Shown here piece after piece: positions 1 to 8,389 of a stretch of DNA of 64,000 nt (its first letter is position 1; every line of letters starts with the position of its first letter). Both the position numbers and the translations under genes were made by a program. The notes beneath the pieces were generated by a model. It made no database searches and was not told the origin of the DNA. It was given only the letters and a program-made list of their open reading frames with translations. Origin of the DNA: Aculops lycopersici (taxonomy: Eukaryota; Arthropoda; Arachnida; Trombidiformes; Eriophyidae); the NCBI GenBank assembly GCA_015350385.1, contig WNKI01000001.1, positions 7,027,204 to 7,091,203 on the forward strand, written 5' to 3'.

Positions 1-340
1 TCCATGAAGCTGTTAGTCGTTTATCTTCCCCTCCTCCACTGCAATGGCTTTCTGGCGCCCTGCCTACCTGTGGAGCGCAGACGAGGAATATGCATCTTCG
101 TGCCAACTTAAAAATCATACTAAATTCAGGATACTCTAATCACACGTGACGATATTTTAAAAAAAAGATATTATAGATACACATATATATATATATTGAT
201 GCAAAAATTATTGTGTTCGGCCAAATGAAACTAACCAACTATCGACAAACTATTGATGGGTCAAACGTTAAGCCCGCCATACAAGCCATGATTGATTCTG
301 TCCACATTAAAGCAAGAGCCAAAAGTCCGAATAAATGACT
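1..340. repeat. Direct repeat, copy A (upstream of XPR1)
   Basis: This block recurs at 4205-4505 in the same orientation. Bases 19-109 are identical to 4215-4305 (91 of 91), and bases 234-340 match 4399-4505 with one mismatch. The AT-rich middle differs by several indels and substitutions. The copy starts at the first base of the window, so its true left edge is unknown. It contains a 16-codon ATG frame (288-338) that is unchanged in copy B. It is probably a duplicated promoter or 5' flank rather than a known transposon, because I see no transposase and no terminal inverted repeats. Confidence 0.9.
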
Positions 341-1125
341 CAAGCACGATCGGTCTCAATAGATCCTTCTCTCACACTACAGTCATCTCAATGTTTTGCG
401 ATTTGCTAGACAGGTACTATCTACTTCCACTATACATTCCCTCCACCCAAAAGTTTGTTCGAACGAAATCATTGCTCAGAAGCCATATGAATATTGATGA
501 CCTCGTGCACGAGCTCAGAGTTTTGTTGCTGGTGGGAGTGATTGTCGGTTGACTAATCAGTAATGGTTACCTGACTGTTCGAATAGAAAGCTGAATAGTA
601 ATCTCTCTGTGGACGACAACAAAAAAGAATAGCAACTTTCATAGTCATCTGTTTTGTCATCGTGGTCGTTGTTGGTACATATTACTTGATATACTTGTAG
701 TAGCAGCAGTAGCAACAACAACAACAACAACGAGGTAGAGTTGAGTTACTACAGTCATCCAAACTTCCAGTGTTTTCTGACTTGCAGCGAATCCAACTTT
801 CTAATTTTGTTCCAAGTTCAACTCCTAGTTTCCTGTTGTTAGTTTCAAATGTATTAGACCTTGAATTGTTGTAAAGTTACACAAAAATAACTAGGAAATG
901 GCACCTGTCAATTACCGGTAGTTTCTATTTCGAACAACAACAACTTTCATGGTCAGCTAGCTCGCTCGCTGATCTCTTGCGCAAATAATCAATGGGTTGG
1001 TAAGCAACAAGTGCTGGATTCTAATCTCATCTTATTGGTTGATAATTCAATCAATTCTCTTCAACTATCAAGCTAACAAGTTGCTTCTTGAGTTGTAAGA
1101 ATAAGAATAAGACAAGTCATCAATC
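341..1125. other. 5' flank / possible 5' UTR of XPR1
   Basis: No gene is recognised. The stretch holds a short CAA-type run near 713-731 and ordinary AT-rich sequence. The open frame 292-552 begins at a non-ATG codon, has no recognisable domain and is not called. The 3' part probably contains the XPR1 transcription start, but no clear TATA box was identified. Confidence 0.5.
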
Positions 1126-3732
1126 ATGAAGTTCAAACAGATACTAGATATGAATATGGTGCCTGAGTGGTGTAATCAGTATCTCGACTACCAGGAGCTA
1201 GATGCGATGCTCAATAAGGCAATTGAAAATAAGAATATCTGCTCGAGGGAGAAGGGAGTTGATTTATATTCTGAGCTCATAAGATTCAATCAAAAATTTG
1301 CCAGTTACTTCAGTCGCGAGTGTCAAAGTCAACTAGATAAGATCGAAACGTTCCACAGAGACAAACTTTCGGAGATGAAGGGAAAGTACCGAAATCTTCA
1401 AGATCAACTCGACCAGATTTTGTCCAGTGCGATTTGTAGCGAGATTCAACCTGAACTATCAAGTAGTGGTTATGCAGATAGTAATAATAGTACAGTTACC
1501 TCGATAACTGAGCTATTTAGACAGATCAAACGAAAAGCTAGCTTGCGTCCGCCAACTGACAATTCATCCACCATAGACTGCAATGGCGATTCAACAAGTG
1601 GTGCCAATCCAACGAGCCCATCATTGAAGATGCTCACTTCCGCCGCCAAGCGAATGAGTGTTGCCATCATGGGCGACAATGGCAATTGTACTTATAGCTC
1701 GACCTCAAGCCAAAGCCAAGCGTTGCGGCTAAAGAGTGCAGTCAACTCGATGGCCAGAAAGTTATCAACTAGTTTTGCGCAACAACCAAATCTTTTGACG
1801 CAATTTGGAAACCGCAGTAACTCTATTAGTCCCAATAATTCATTTATGGAAGATGAAACGCAGCAATCTTCAGTACTTTCAATGTTTGCAGAACCAAGAC
1901 CAGACTTCCAGTACATGCAAACACTTTCCATGTCATCGCCTCAGTCGAAGAAGAAGATGATTGCCTCCTACAAGAAGAAGATTGCACATTTAAAGTTTGC
2001 CTTCCGGGAGTTGTACTTTAATTTAGTTTTATTTGAACAATATACTCAACTTAATCATGCTGGTTTCGAGCAGATATTGAGAAAACACGACCGCATGTTT
2101 GCCTCAACCCTTGGCCGGAAGTTCTACCAGGAGCACATACAAACGGCATACTTTTACAACAACCTTCAAGCAATAGATCATTTGATTGAGGGTGTTGAAC
2201 ACATTTATACTTTGCACTTCGAGCATGGAAACAGGCGCAAGGCCATAGAGAAGCTCGAGGTACCTACAAATATTTATAAGCATTCATCTCCGAAGCTCGA
2301 CTTTCGCGTTGGTTATGAGCTTGGAATGTTTTTCGTATTGTTCATCTTGGTCATACTAACAGGTTACCTCAGCGAAACCGAATACGATTGGCGAACTGTA
2401 TTTGGGTTGTACAGGAGTCCTATGGTTCTGTTTATATTTTTATTTCAAGCTGGCATTAGTATTGTTATCTGGAAACACTATCGTATTAATCATGTGCTTA
2501 TATTTGAATTAAATCCAAGAGACAATTTATCCTTTCATCACTTCATTGAACTAGGATCATTGTTAGGTATAATCTGGTGCATATCCGTGATACTATTCCT
2601 ACACTCATCGCATCTTGGCATTAGACCCTCAATCTGCCCTCTAATTGTGGTGACTCTTTGCGTAATCTACCTCTTCAATCCAACAGCCACCTGTCATCAT
2701 AGATCTAGATTTTGGTTACTTAGAATCTTGGGACGCATTTTCACCGCTCCATTTACGCCCGTGAAATTTGCTGACTTTTGGATTGCTGATCAGCTTGTCA
2801 GTATTGTGCCCCTCTTTCTGGACTTGGAATATTTAGGCTGTTTCTACTTAACTGGAGACGTATTATCAGTCACTTATTTAAGCCACGATTCAGTTAGCAG
2901 ATGTGTCACTAGAGATCCACAGGATTTGATTATCAGAACTCTAGTTGCTGCTCTACCTGCTTGGTTTAGGTGTGCCCAATGTCTCAGGCGCTGGAGAGAT
3001 GAAAATTGGCTTAGATTGCATTTAGCTAACGCTGGCAAGTACCTTTGTATGGTCTTGGTGGTAGTTTTATCCTCGGTTTCGCAATATAAGAAAAAATCAT
3101 TCGAGTTAGACACTATGCGCGTCATATGGATGGTTGCAGCTATATTCACCTCTTCGCTATGCGCCTACTGGGATATCATCTACGATTTTGGTCTATTCAA
3201 TACTTACGATAACGATGACACCAACGATAGTAGGTCTTCTGGAGGCTCGTTACCTCGCTCCCATATTTCTAGTCGAGACTTCTACGAGTTTTGTGCTCCC
3301 AAACACAAACGCAACAAGCGCAAGAATTATCCATTCTTGAGGAAGGAGCTTGTATACCCAGTTTGGGTTTATTACTTTGCAATCGTCGAGGACATCATCT
3401 TGCGTTTTGGATGGATCATCTCGATATCTCTAACCGAGTTCTCGGGCATCGAGGCTGGACTTGTGGTGTCTCTCTTGGCGCCTTTGGAAATGTTTAGACG
3501 TTTCGTTTGGAATTGCATTCGTTTAGAGAACGAGCAGTTGAACAATTGTGGTCTATTTAGAGCAGTCAGAGATATTCCCATAGAAGTGGTTGCTCCGATA
3601 GATGAATCAAACTTGGACAAAGTTATCATGATGATGGACTCGAAAGATGGACCTTCAAAGAGAAACCGTCTAATGAAGAGAAGAACCTTGAGGCCGGATA
3701 TGCACCTTGATGGTATAATGTATGGAGAATAA
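1126..3732 (+). CDS. XPR1: XPR1-type phosphate exporter (SPX-EXS protein), 868 aa
   Basis: The gene encodes a plasma-membrane inorganic phosphate exporter; in this family the SPX domain senses inositol pyrophosphates. The N terminus has the SPX start (MKFKQIL, then PEWCNQYLDYQEL). A Ser/Asn-rich insert covers roughly residues 110-275. The second SPX half (YKKKIAHLKFAFRELY, then ILRKHDR) lies near residues 280-345. Hydrophobic segments begin near residue 396. The EXS region is near 600-810, with WDIIYDFGLF, LEMFRRFVWN, RLENEQLNNCG and FRAVRDI. Length is slightly above the human protein. The ATG is the first in frame. The frame is uninterrupted, although animal XPR1 genes usually have many introns. 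It is flanked by direct-repeat copies. Identification is firm; substrate is inferred from the family. Confidence 0.95.
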   Translation: MKFKQILDMNMVPEWCNQYLDYQELDAMLNKAIENKNICSREKGVDLYSELIRFNQKFASYFSRECQSQLDKIETFHRDKLSEMKGKYRNLQDQLDQILSSAICSEIQPELSSSGYADSNNSTVTSITELFRQIKRKASLRPPTDNSSTIDCNGDSTSGANPTSPSLKMLTSAAKRMSVAIMGDNGNCTYSSTSSQSQALRLKSAVNSMARKLSTSFAQQPNLLTQFGNRSNSISPNNSFMEDETQQSSVLSMFAEPRPDFQYMQTLSMSSPQSKKKMIASYKKKIAHLKFAFRELYFNLVLFEQYTQLNHAGFEQILRKHDRMFASTLGRKFYQEHIQTAYFYNNLQAIDHLIEGVEHIYTLHFEHGNRRKAIEKLEVPTNIYKHSSPKLDFRVGYELGMFFVLFILVILTGYLSETEYDWRTVFGLYRSPMVLFIFLFQAGISIVIWKHYRINHVLIFELNPRDNLSFHHFIELGSLLGIIWCISVILFLHSSHLGIRPSICPLIVVTLCVIYLFNPTATCHHRSRFWLLRILGRIFTAPFTPVKFADFWIADQLVSIVPLFLDLEYLGCFYLTGDVLSVTYLSHDSVSRCVTRDPQDLIIRTLVAALPAWFRCAQCLRRWRDENWLRLHLANAGKYLCMVLVVVLSSVSQYKKKSFELDTMRVIWMVAAIFTSSLCAYWDIIYDFGLFNTYDNDDTNDSRSSGGSLPRSHISSRDFYEFCAPKHKRNKRKNYPFLRKELVYPVWVYYFAIVEDIILRFGWIISISLTEFSGIEAGLVVSLLAPLEMFRRFVWNCIRLENEQLNNCGLFRAVRDIPIEVVAPIDESNLDKVIMMMDSKDGPSKRNRLMKRRTLRPDMHLDGIMYGE

Positions 3733-3749
3733 TTTATTTGAAACTATCG

Positions 3750-3755
3750 AATAAA
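3750..3755 (+). terminator. Poly(A) signal AATAAA of XPR1
   Basis: An exact AATAAA lies 18 bases after the XPR1 stop codon, so the 3' UTR would be very short. The assignment is from position only. Confidence 0.6.
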
Positions 3756-4204
3756 TCCAGCAAATGCTTGTCGCTATGCTCAGAGTAATATCTCCTTTTC
3801 AATGGAGACAGAAAACCATGCAAGGACGGTTCAATCAGCACAATGCTTGTATCATGTAAAACTGACGACCTGCCACTGGCCATATTAGCGTCCAGCGATT
3901 CTGGTGACCATAGGAATGACCGCAAAGTTGAGATGATAGATAGAGCTTGTTCACCAATACGGAGAAATCTCAAGTGTAAGGTTGTGCCAACGAAACGAGC
4001 AAAGCTACAGCTCAAAGTAGGGCGTCGTAATGGCGAGGGTGGCACTTACTCTGATGAAACTGAAGAGGACCAAGTTTGGGAGCCCATGAGTAGAGCGATC
4101 CAAGCGAAGGGTGAAGACTAGCGTATAATGTGCTCTGTTGGAATTTTATAATATGCCACAACTAGCGGCACCAATCGGTAAAGTTAAAGTCGACTAACAG
4201 CTTC
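3756..4204. other. Interval between XPR1 and repeat copy B, with overlapping unassigned open frames
   Basis: Two antiparallel open frames overlap here. The plus frame 3843-4121 gives a 92-aa charged peptide. The minus frame 3734-4045 opens at a GTG; its first ATG is at 3885 and gives about 50 aa ending KHLLDLFDSFK. Codon usage of the minus frame looks plausible for coding, but I recognise no family and no splice partner. Either could be a small gene, a terminal exon or chance. Confidence 0.25.
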
Positions 4205-4505
4205 TCCATGAAGAGTTTATCTTCCCCTCCTCCACTGCAATGGCTTTCTGGCGCCCTGCCTACCTGTGGAGCGCAGACGAGGAATATGCATCTTCGTGCC
4301 AACTTGAAAATCTAATCACTCGTGAGGATATTTTAAGAAAAGATAATATAGATACATATATATATTGATGCAAAAATTATTGTGCTCGGCCAATTAAAAC
4401 CAACTATCGACAAACTATTGATGGGTCAAACGTTAAGCCCGCCCTACAAGCCATGATTGATTCTGTCCACATTAAAGCAAGAGCCAAAAGTCCGAATAAA
4501 TGACT
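4205..4505. repeat. Direct repeat, copy B (immediately upstream of SLC41)
   Basis: This is the second copy of the block at 1-340. It ends 17 bases before the SLC41 start codon, so in this copy it serves as the promoter or 5' UTR of that gene. Compared with copy A it has lost several bases in the AT-rich centre, while the two outer segments are almost unchanged. The pair brackets XPR1. Confidence 0.9.
4453..4503 (+). other. Conserved 16-codon upstream ORF
   Basis: ATG to TGA with 16 sense codons, ending 19 bases before the SLC41 ATG. The identical frame exists in copy A at 288-338. If the SLC41 transcript begins upstream, this is a uORF that could damp translation. Conservation may merely reflect recent duplication. 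Confidence 0.35.
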
Positions 4506-4522
4506 GAAAGCATTAGATTTCC

Positions 4523-5791
4523 ATGCACTTTCTACAAATCCTCATCCCCTTCTTCATTGCTGGCCTCGGTACTTGTATTGCCGGTGTCCTACTAGATTAT
4601 GTTCAAAATTGGGAGGTATTCGTTGAAGTCGATGAGTTATTTCTACTGCTACCCGCGCTATTGGGACTTAAGGGGAACTTGCAGATGACTTTAGCCTCGA
4701 GATTATCAACACATTCTCACTTGGGACATTTACAAACTCGTGAAGACTTACTCAACTTGACATGTGCAAATCTATCACTCAATCAGTTTCTGTCAATAGT
4801 TATCGGTTCATTGGCATCGTGTTTGGTGGTTGTGATGCATTACTTTACATCTGCTGAAGAGTTTGACGCTAGGCACCCACTACTATTGGCCTCAATTGCC
4901 TGTCTTACTTCCTCTGTCACAAGCTTCCTACTCGACATTGTAATGGTGATAGTGGTGCAAGTATCAGCTTACACGGGTTTAAATCCAGATAATGTGGCAA
5001 CACCTATAGCTGCATCGCTAGGTGATGTAACGGCCTTGGGCCTCTCCTCTATTACAGCCTCGGTATTATTTGAGATAATCGACACACAAGCATTCAATTG
5101 GATAACAATGAGTGTTATTTTAATCTATATACTCTTACTGCCTATTTGGATAAATATTATTCAAGGAAATGTGCACACCTGTGATATATTGAAGAAAGCC
5201 TCGCATTGGTATCCCCTCTTAACAGCGATGATTATTAGTAGCATTAGTGGAATCATTCTCAAGGGTTCCGTGCCAAGATTTAAGGAGATTGCACTGTTTC
5301 AGCCCGTGATTTGTGGTGTTGGGGGCAACCTGGTGGCTGTTCATGCAAGCAGATTGGCCACCTTGTTACATAGAACCGTCGAACCTACTCAGCTACCTGA
5401 CGGAGACTCAGTCTGTATGAACCCTCTAAAGATGTTTTACTCGACAAGTCCAGGTTTTGACATAACGAGACTATTGATGATTATTGTTGTACCTGGTCAG
5501 TTGGTCTTCTACTTTTTATGTGTTTATGTAAACACTAAAAACTATTCACCGCCTCTAGGCTTTCTGGGGTTATATTTGTTGGGTTCGGAGATTCAGGTTA
5601 TCATCCTTTTGTATGCCGCTTATGTGCTCACCTATCTATTATGGACCTACGGAGTTGATCCTGACAACTCCACTATCCCATACCTAACCTCAATGAGCGA
5701 CGTACTCGGAGCTCAAATTATAACCATCATTTGTACGATAGTAAACCCAAATTCCAAGGCCGAAGAAAAACAACCGGTCAAGACGAGATGA
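4523..5791 (+). CDS. SLC41-type magnesium transporter (two MgtE domains), 422 aa
   Basis: The product is a divalent-cation (Mg2+) carrier of the SLC41 family, related to bacterial MgtE. The first transmembrane segment follows the start directly (FFIAGLGTCIAGVLLDYVQ). Family hallmarks occur twice: LLPALLGLKGNLQMTLASRL near residues 44-63 and GVGGNLVAVHASRLATLLH near 266-284. This matches the two repeated MgtE units. About ten hydrophobic segments are visible. An in-frame TAG at 4514-4516 forces the ATG at 4523. The cytosolic N terminus is therefore much shorter than in vertebrate SLC41A1/A2, unless a 5' exon lies elsewhere. It is intronless. Which animal paralogue it matches cannot be told by eye. 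Confidence 0.93.
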   Translation: MHFLQILIPFFIAGLGTCIAGVLLDYVQNWEVFVEVDELFLLLPALLGLKGNLQMTLASRLSTHSHLGHLQTREDLLNLTCANLSLNQFLSIVIGSLASCLVVVMHYFTSAEEFDARHPLLLASIACLTSSVTSFLLDIVMVIVVQVSAYTGLNPDNVATPIAASLGDVTALGLSSITASVLFEIIDTQAFNWITMSVILIYILLLPIWINIIQGNVHTCDILKKASHWYPLLTAMIISSISGIILKGSVPRFKEIALFQPVICGVGGNLVAVHASRLATLLHRTVEPTQLPDGDSVCMNPLKMFYSTSPGFDITRLLMIIVVPGQLVFYFLCVYVNTKNYSPPLGFLGLYLLGSEIQVIILLYAAYVLTYLLWTYGVDPDNSTIPYLTSMSDVLGAQIITIICTIVNPNSKAEEKQPVKTR

Positions 5792-5815
5792 TTATACTGA
5801 GTGGTATGAATAATG

Positions 5816-5828
5816 AATAAAATTTATT
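5816..5828. terminator. Back-to-back poly(A) signals of two convergent genes
   Basis: AATAAA on the plus strand (5816-5821) serves SLC41. TTTATT at 5823-5828 is AATAAA on the minus strand and suits the CBM14 gene. One base separates them, so the two 3' UTRs likely overlap slightly. Confidence 0.6.
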
Positions 5829-5940
5829 GCCTCTTTTTACATAGTTTTAGTGGTGGTTAAAAACTCAAACTGCAACCAGGCAGTTTGATTTCACCCAATC
5901 TTATAACATTTTCGCATACAAGCATTACTCATGTGAGATC

Positions 5941-6543
5941 TTAGGCTGCTGGCTTAGGGGCCTCGGTGGTCGATGAGGCATCGGCGGCTGGGGCAACAGG
6001 TGTTGTTGTGGTTGGGGCAGTCGCGGCCTTGGGTGCTTCAGTGGCCGATGGAGAGCTAGATAGGGGAGCGGCAGGTGTGGTGGTGGTGGTTGGCGAGGCT
6101 GCGCCGGTTGATGTTGGAGCCATATCTTGGGCTGGCTTGCTGAGCAGAGCTTGGCGCAAAACTTGGTTCGAGGCCTCGTAGTATTTGTCCGATTCCTTGC
6201 AAGGGGCAGTCAATTTGGCGGACTCGACACAGTCCAAAGCTTGCTGGTCGAAGATGGTGTCATTTAGGCACAGGTATGAGATTCTTTGGTAAAGGATTTG
6301 TTGGTGGTATTCTCCTGGGAAGCAGAAATGGTAGACGGAGCAACCTTGCTCAATGTCAGCATAGTATCCAACCAATCTGTTGTAGCACGTGAACGAAGAT
6401 GCGTTGACCAATGGTGTGTGTGCCTCGCCTGGCGCAGCGGAGGGGCTTGTGGCGTTGCTGGCTTGTGTTGTGTCGTCGGCCGCTGGAGCTGACGCGACTA
6501 GGGCGATGGAGGCGGCAAGAAGTAGAATTTGGGTGACAGCCAT
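5941..6543 (-). CDS. Secreted CBM14 (peritrophin-A) protein with Thr/Ala/Pro/Ser-rich tail, 200 aa
   Basis: The N terminus is a signal peptide (MAVTQILLLAASIALVASA). Residues about 50-116 contain six cysteines spaced as in a CBM14 chitin-binding domain: FTC, then EQGC, VYHFC, SYLC, DQQALDC and APC, with GYYAD and the aromatic Y/F residues typical of chitin contacts. From about residue 140 the tail is rich in Thr, Ala, Pro and Ser and looks like a mucin-type O-glycosylated region. A role in cuticle or gut lining is inferred from the family. The ATG is followed directly by the signal peptide. A TATAAAAG lies upstream on the same strand. Proteins of this layout are common in arthropods. Confidence 0.85.
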   Translation of the reverse strand: MAVTQILLLAASIALVASAPAADDTTQASNATSPSAAPGEAHTPLVNASSFTCYNRLVGYYADIEQGCSVYHFCFPGEYHQQILYQRISYLCLNDTIFDQQALDCVESAKLTAPCKESDKYYEASNQVLRQALLSKPAQDMAPTSTGAASPTTTTTPAAPLSSSPSATEAPKAATAPTTTTPVAPAADASSTTEAPKPAA

Positions 6544-6953
6544 TATAAGTATTTATGATTTAATTGTTGATTGTTGCTGATATGGAGATTCTAATATTTG
6601 AAATGATGTGAATTGACTGTAAATATGTTTGTTTTAGGAACAATAACTACTTAAAATGATTCTATACAATGAGCGTAGAACTCGTTGCTTTTATACCCGA
6701 CGCACACGCTAGGCCACGCGATATCACGAGGGTGGAATTGGTGAAATTAGCGTAGACAAGAGCGAGGAACAAGACACTTGAGCAAGCATTGTACTGGTGG
6801 TATTCGTACAATACAGTTGCGAAACAAACCCAAGAACTTGACAAGCATCACGAGTCTTTGAAGTGATATCATCTATACAATTCTCTAACACTGTTCCACT
6901 GACAGTATTAAGGCCATACGCCACATCTTGAGCACTATCATCTTCGAAGATCA
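6544..6953. promoter_or_regulatory. Divergent promoter region (CBM14 gene / DMAC1-like gene)
   Basis: This 410-base interval separates two divergently transcribed genes and must hold both 5' ends. The CBM14 side has a good TATA box (6688-6695). No comparable element was seen for the plus-strand gene, as is usual for mitochondrial housekeeping genes. Confidence 0.5.
6688..6695 (-). promoter_or_regulatory. TATA box of the CBM14 gene
   Basis: Minus-strand TATAAAAG, followed about 25 bases later by TCATTG, which resembles an initiator. This would give a 5' UTR of roughly 120 bases. Assignment is from motif and position. Confidence 0.5.
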
Positions 6954-7223
6954 ATGACGACAGACAACAAGGAGACAAGCGACAATATTATAATTGGTAG
7001 TAGTAGTAATGGTACAAATGGAACCAAAGAAAAAGTAAGAATCGGCGTTTCTAGAGAAAAGTGTATTCCTTGTAAGATCATATCATATTGTGTTACCAGT
7101 GGATTTGTAATATATGGACTGAGCAGCATCAAGAAACAACCAATTCCAGGCGCGATCATTTCAGCCACTGGACTAGTTGGGCTTAGCACTTTCATCTATA
7201 GAGACACTAAACAATCAGATTAA
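6954..7223 (+). CDS. DMAC1/TMEM261-like complex I assembly protein, 89 aa
   Basis: A small protein with a charged Ser/Asn-rich N terminus (residues 1-33), then EKCIPCKIIS with a CxxC, then two hydrophobic stretches (about 42-58 and 65-80). This resembles the DMAC1 (TMEM261) domain, whose hallmark is a CxxC just before two membrane helices. In vertebrates DMAC1 helps assemble the distal membrane arm of mitochondrial complex I. Size fits the family. The resemblance was judged by eye over a short region, so an unrelated two-helix mitochondrial protein is possible. AK6 follows on the same strand after 104 bases. Confidence 0.6.
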   Translation: MTTDNKETSDNIIIGSSSNGTNGTKEKVRIGVSREKCIPCKIISYCVTSGFVIYGLSSIKKQPIPGAIISATGLVGLSTFIYRDTKQSD

Positions 7224-7327
7224 CCTGCAACTAAAATATACACGGTGAAGAGGGATCATCACTTGCAGCTATCCCCATATCTCAAATCATTCAGCTAGAA
7301 AAACTGCAATTGTACTAAAGTTTGACA

Positions 7328-7834
7328 ATGATCAATATTCTTATCTGCGGAACTCCGGGTACAGGAAAATCTAGTCTCGTGGAGAGGGTTCGGCCAAGAT
7401 TAGTACAATTTAGCTTCATAAATGTAAGCAAGTTTGCCTTAGAGAATGATTGTATTGAAGAATACGATATACAATTAGAAACGAATGTGATAGATGAGGA
7501 TAAGTTAGTTGAGAAACTCCGTCCAGTTTTAGGTGACAACAAATTCAATGTTATTGAATGCATACATGGTGATATATTACCCTCTGACTTGGCCCATTGG
7601 GTTTTTGTTTGTAAGGCTGATACAGAGAAGCTATTCGATAGACTGAAGTCGCGCGGTTACAATGAGGAAAAGCTCAACAACAATGTGGAGGCCGAGATAT
7701 TCCAAACAATCTCCGAGGAGGCCATTGAACAGTTTGGTTCAGCCATTGTAACTCAACTATACAACAACGAAGAACCTGAGTTGGATTCAAATGCTGACAT
7801 AATAGTTTCTAAGGTCGAAGAATTGATGAGGTGA
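7328..7834 (+). CDS. AK6: Adenylate kinase isoenzyme 6 (AK6 / Fap7 / CINAP), 168 aa
   Basis: A nuclear P-loop NMP kinase/ATPase of the AK6 family, which acts in late 18S rRNA processing with uS11 (Rps14). The P-loop GTPGTGKSS is at residues 8-16. FINVSKFALEN is the AK6 substrate-binding segment, VIECIHGDILP matches the family VVDYHGCDLFP-type segment, and VCKADTEKLFDRLKSRGYNEEKLNNN matches its lid region (LxxRGY, KLxxN). EIF and EEA residues near the end are also typical. The open frame begins at a TTG (7322); the ATG at 7328 is the proper start. Length is normal. Intronless. Confident from motifs. Confidence 0.95.
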   Translation: MINILICGTPGTGKSSLVERVRPRLVQFSFINVSKFALENDCIEEYDIQLETNVIDEDKLVEKLRPVLGDNKFNVIECIHGDILPSDLAHWVFVCKADTEKLFDRLKSRGYNEEKLNNNVEAEIFQTISEEAIEQFGSAIVTQLYNNEEPELDSNADIIVSKVEELMR

Positions 7835-8363
7835 CGTAGTAAAAATAGCACCCAATCATTTATGAATGCATCTTAAATATACGATGTTAAAATCTATATT
7901 TCCTTACAGTCTGCAAGAGCGAGACTCGTGTGAGTAATTATCTACGATTCACGTCGTAAGCGGATTTGAAACCATTCTATGAGCTGTATCTCTGACAGCT
8001 TACGTGGATTTTCAATGGCTGTGATTGGAGGTGAAAGAGGACGCCTCTCAGGGGAGCAAGCGGGCGCTACGCTTCATTGAAAACTCTCCACTTGAGAAGT
8101 TGCACAAGTGGAATCCCACTCATTTGTGATTTTCTTTCTTCCATTCTTCCTATCGCCACTTTGTATCGTTCCCCGCCACTCGACAATAGCGAGTAAAACG
8201 ATACAAATCTTCGGTTGTCTAATAATATTGTATCTCTATTTTTCAACTCGCAACAAGTTTCCCATTCATTCCAACCATCCATCAAGTGGATCTAGATGCG
8301 AATTATTATTAGAAGTTCCAAGAACCATACAACAAAATCGACGTGGATACATGATCCGCCAAA
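7835..8363. other. Intergenic region and 5' UTR of the GALNT gene
   Basis: No gene is recognised in this 529-base interval. It should contain the AK6 3' UTR (no exact AATAAA seen close by) and the GALNT promoter. An overlapping upstream ORF begins at 8351. Confidence 0.5.
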
Positions 8364-8389
8364 ATGCGTCTAATTCTGAACTCCCTTAG
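8351..8389 (+). other. Short uORF overlapping the GALNT start codon
   Basis: ATG at 8351 reads 12 codons to TAG at 8387-8389 in a frame offset from the GALNT ATG (8364). If the transcript includes 8351, scanning ribosomes meet this ATG first, so it could lower GALNT translation. Alternatively transcription starts between the two ATGs. Confidence 0.35.
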
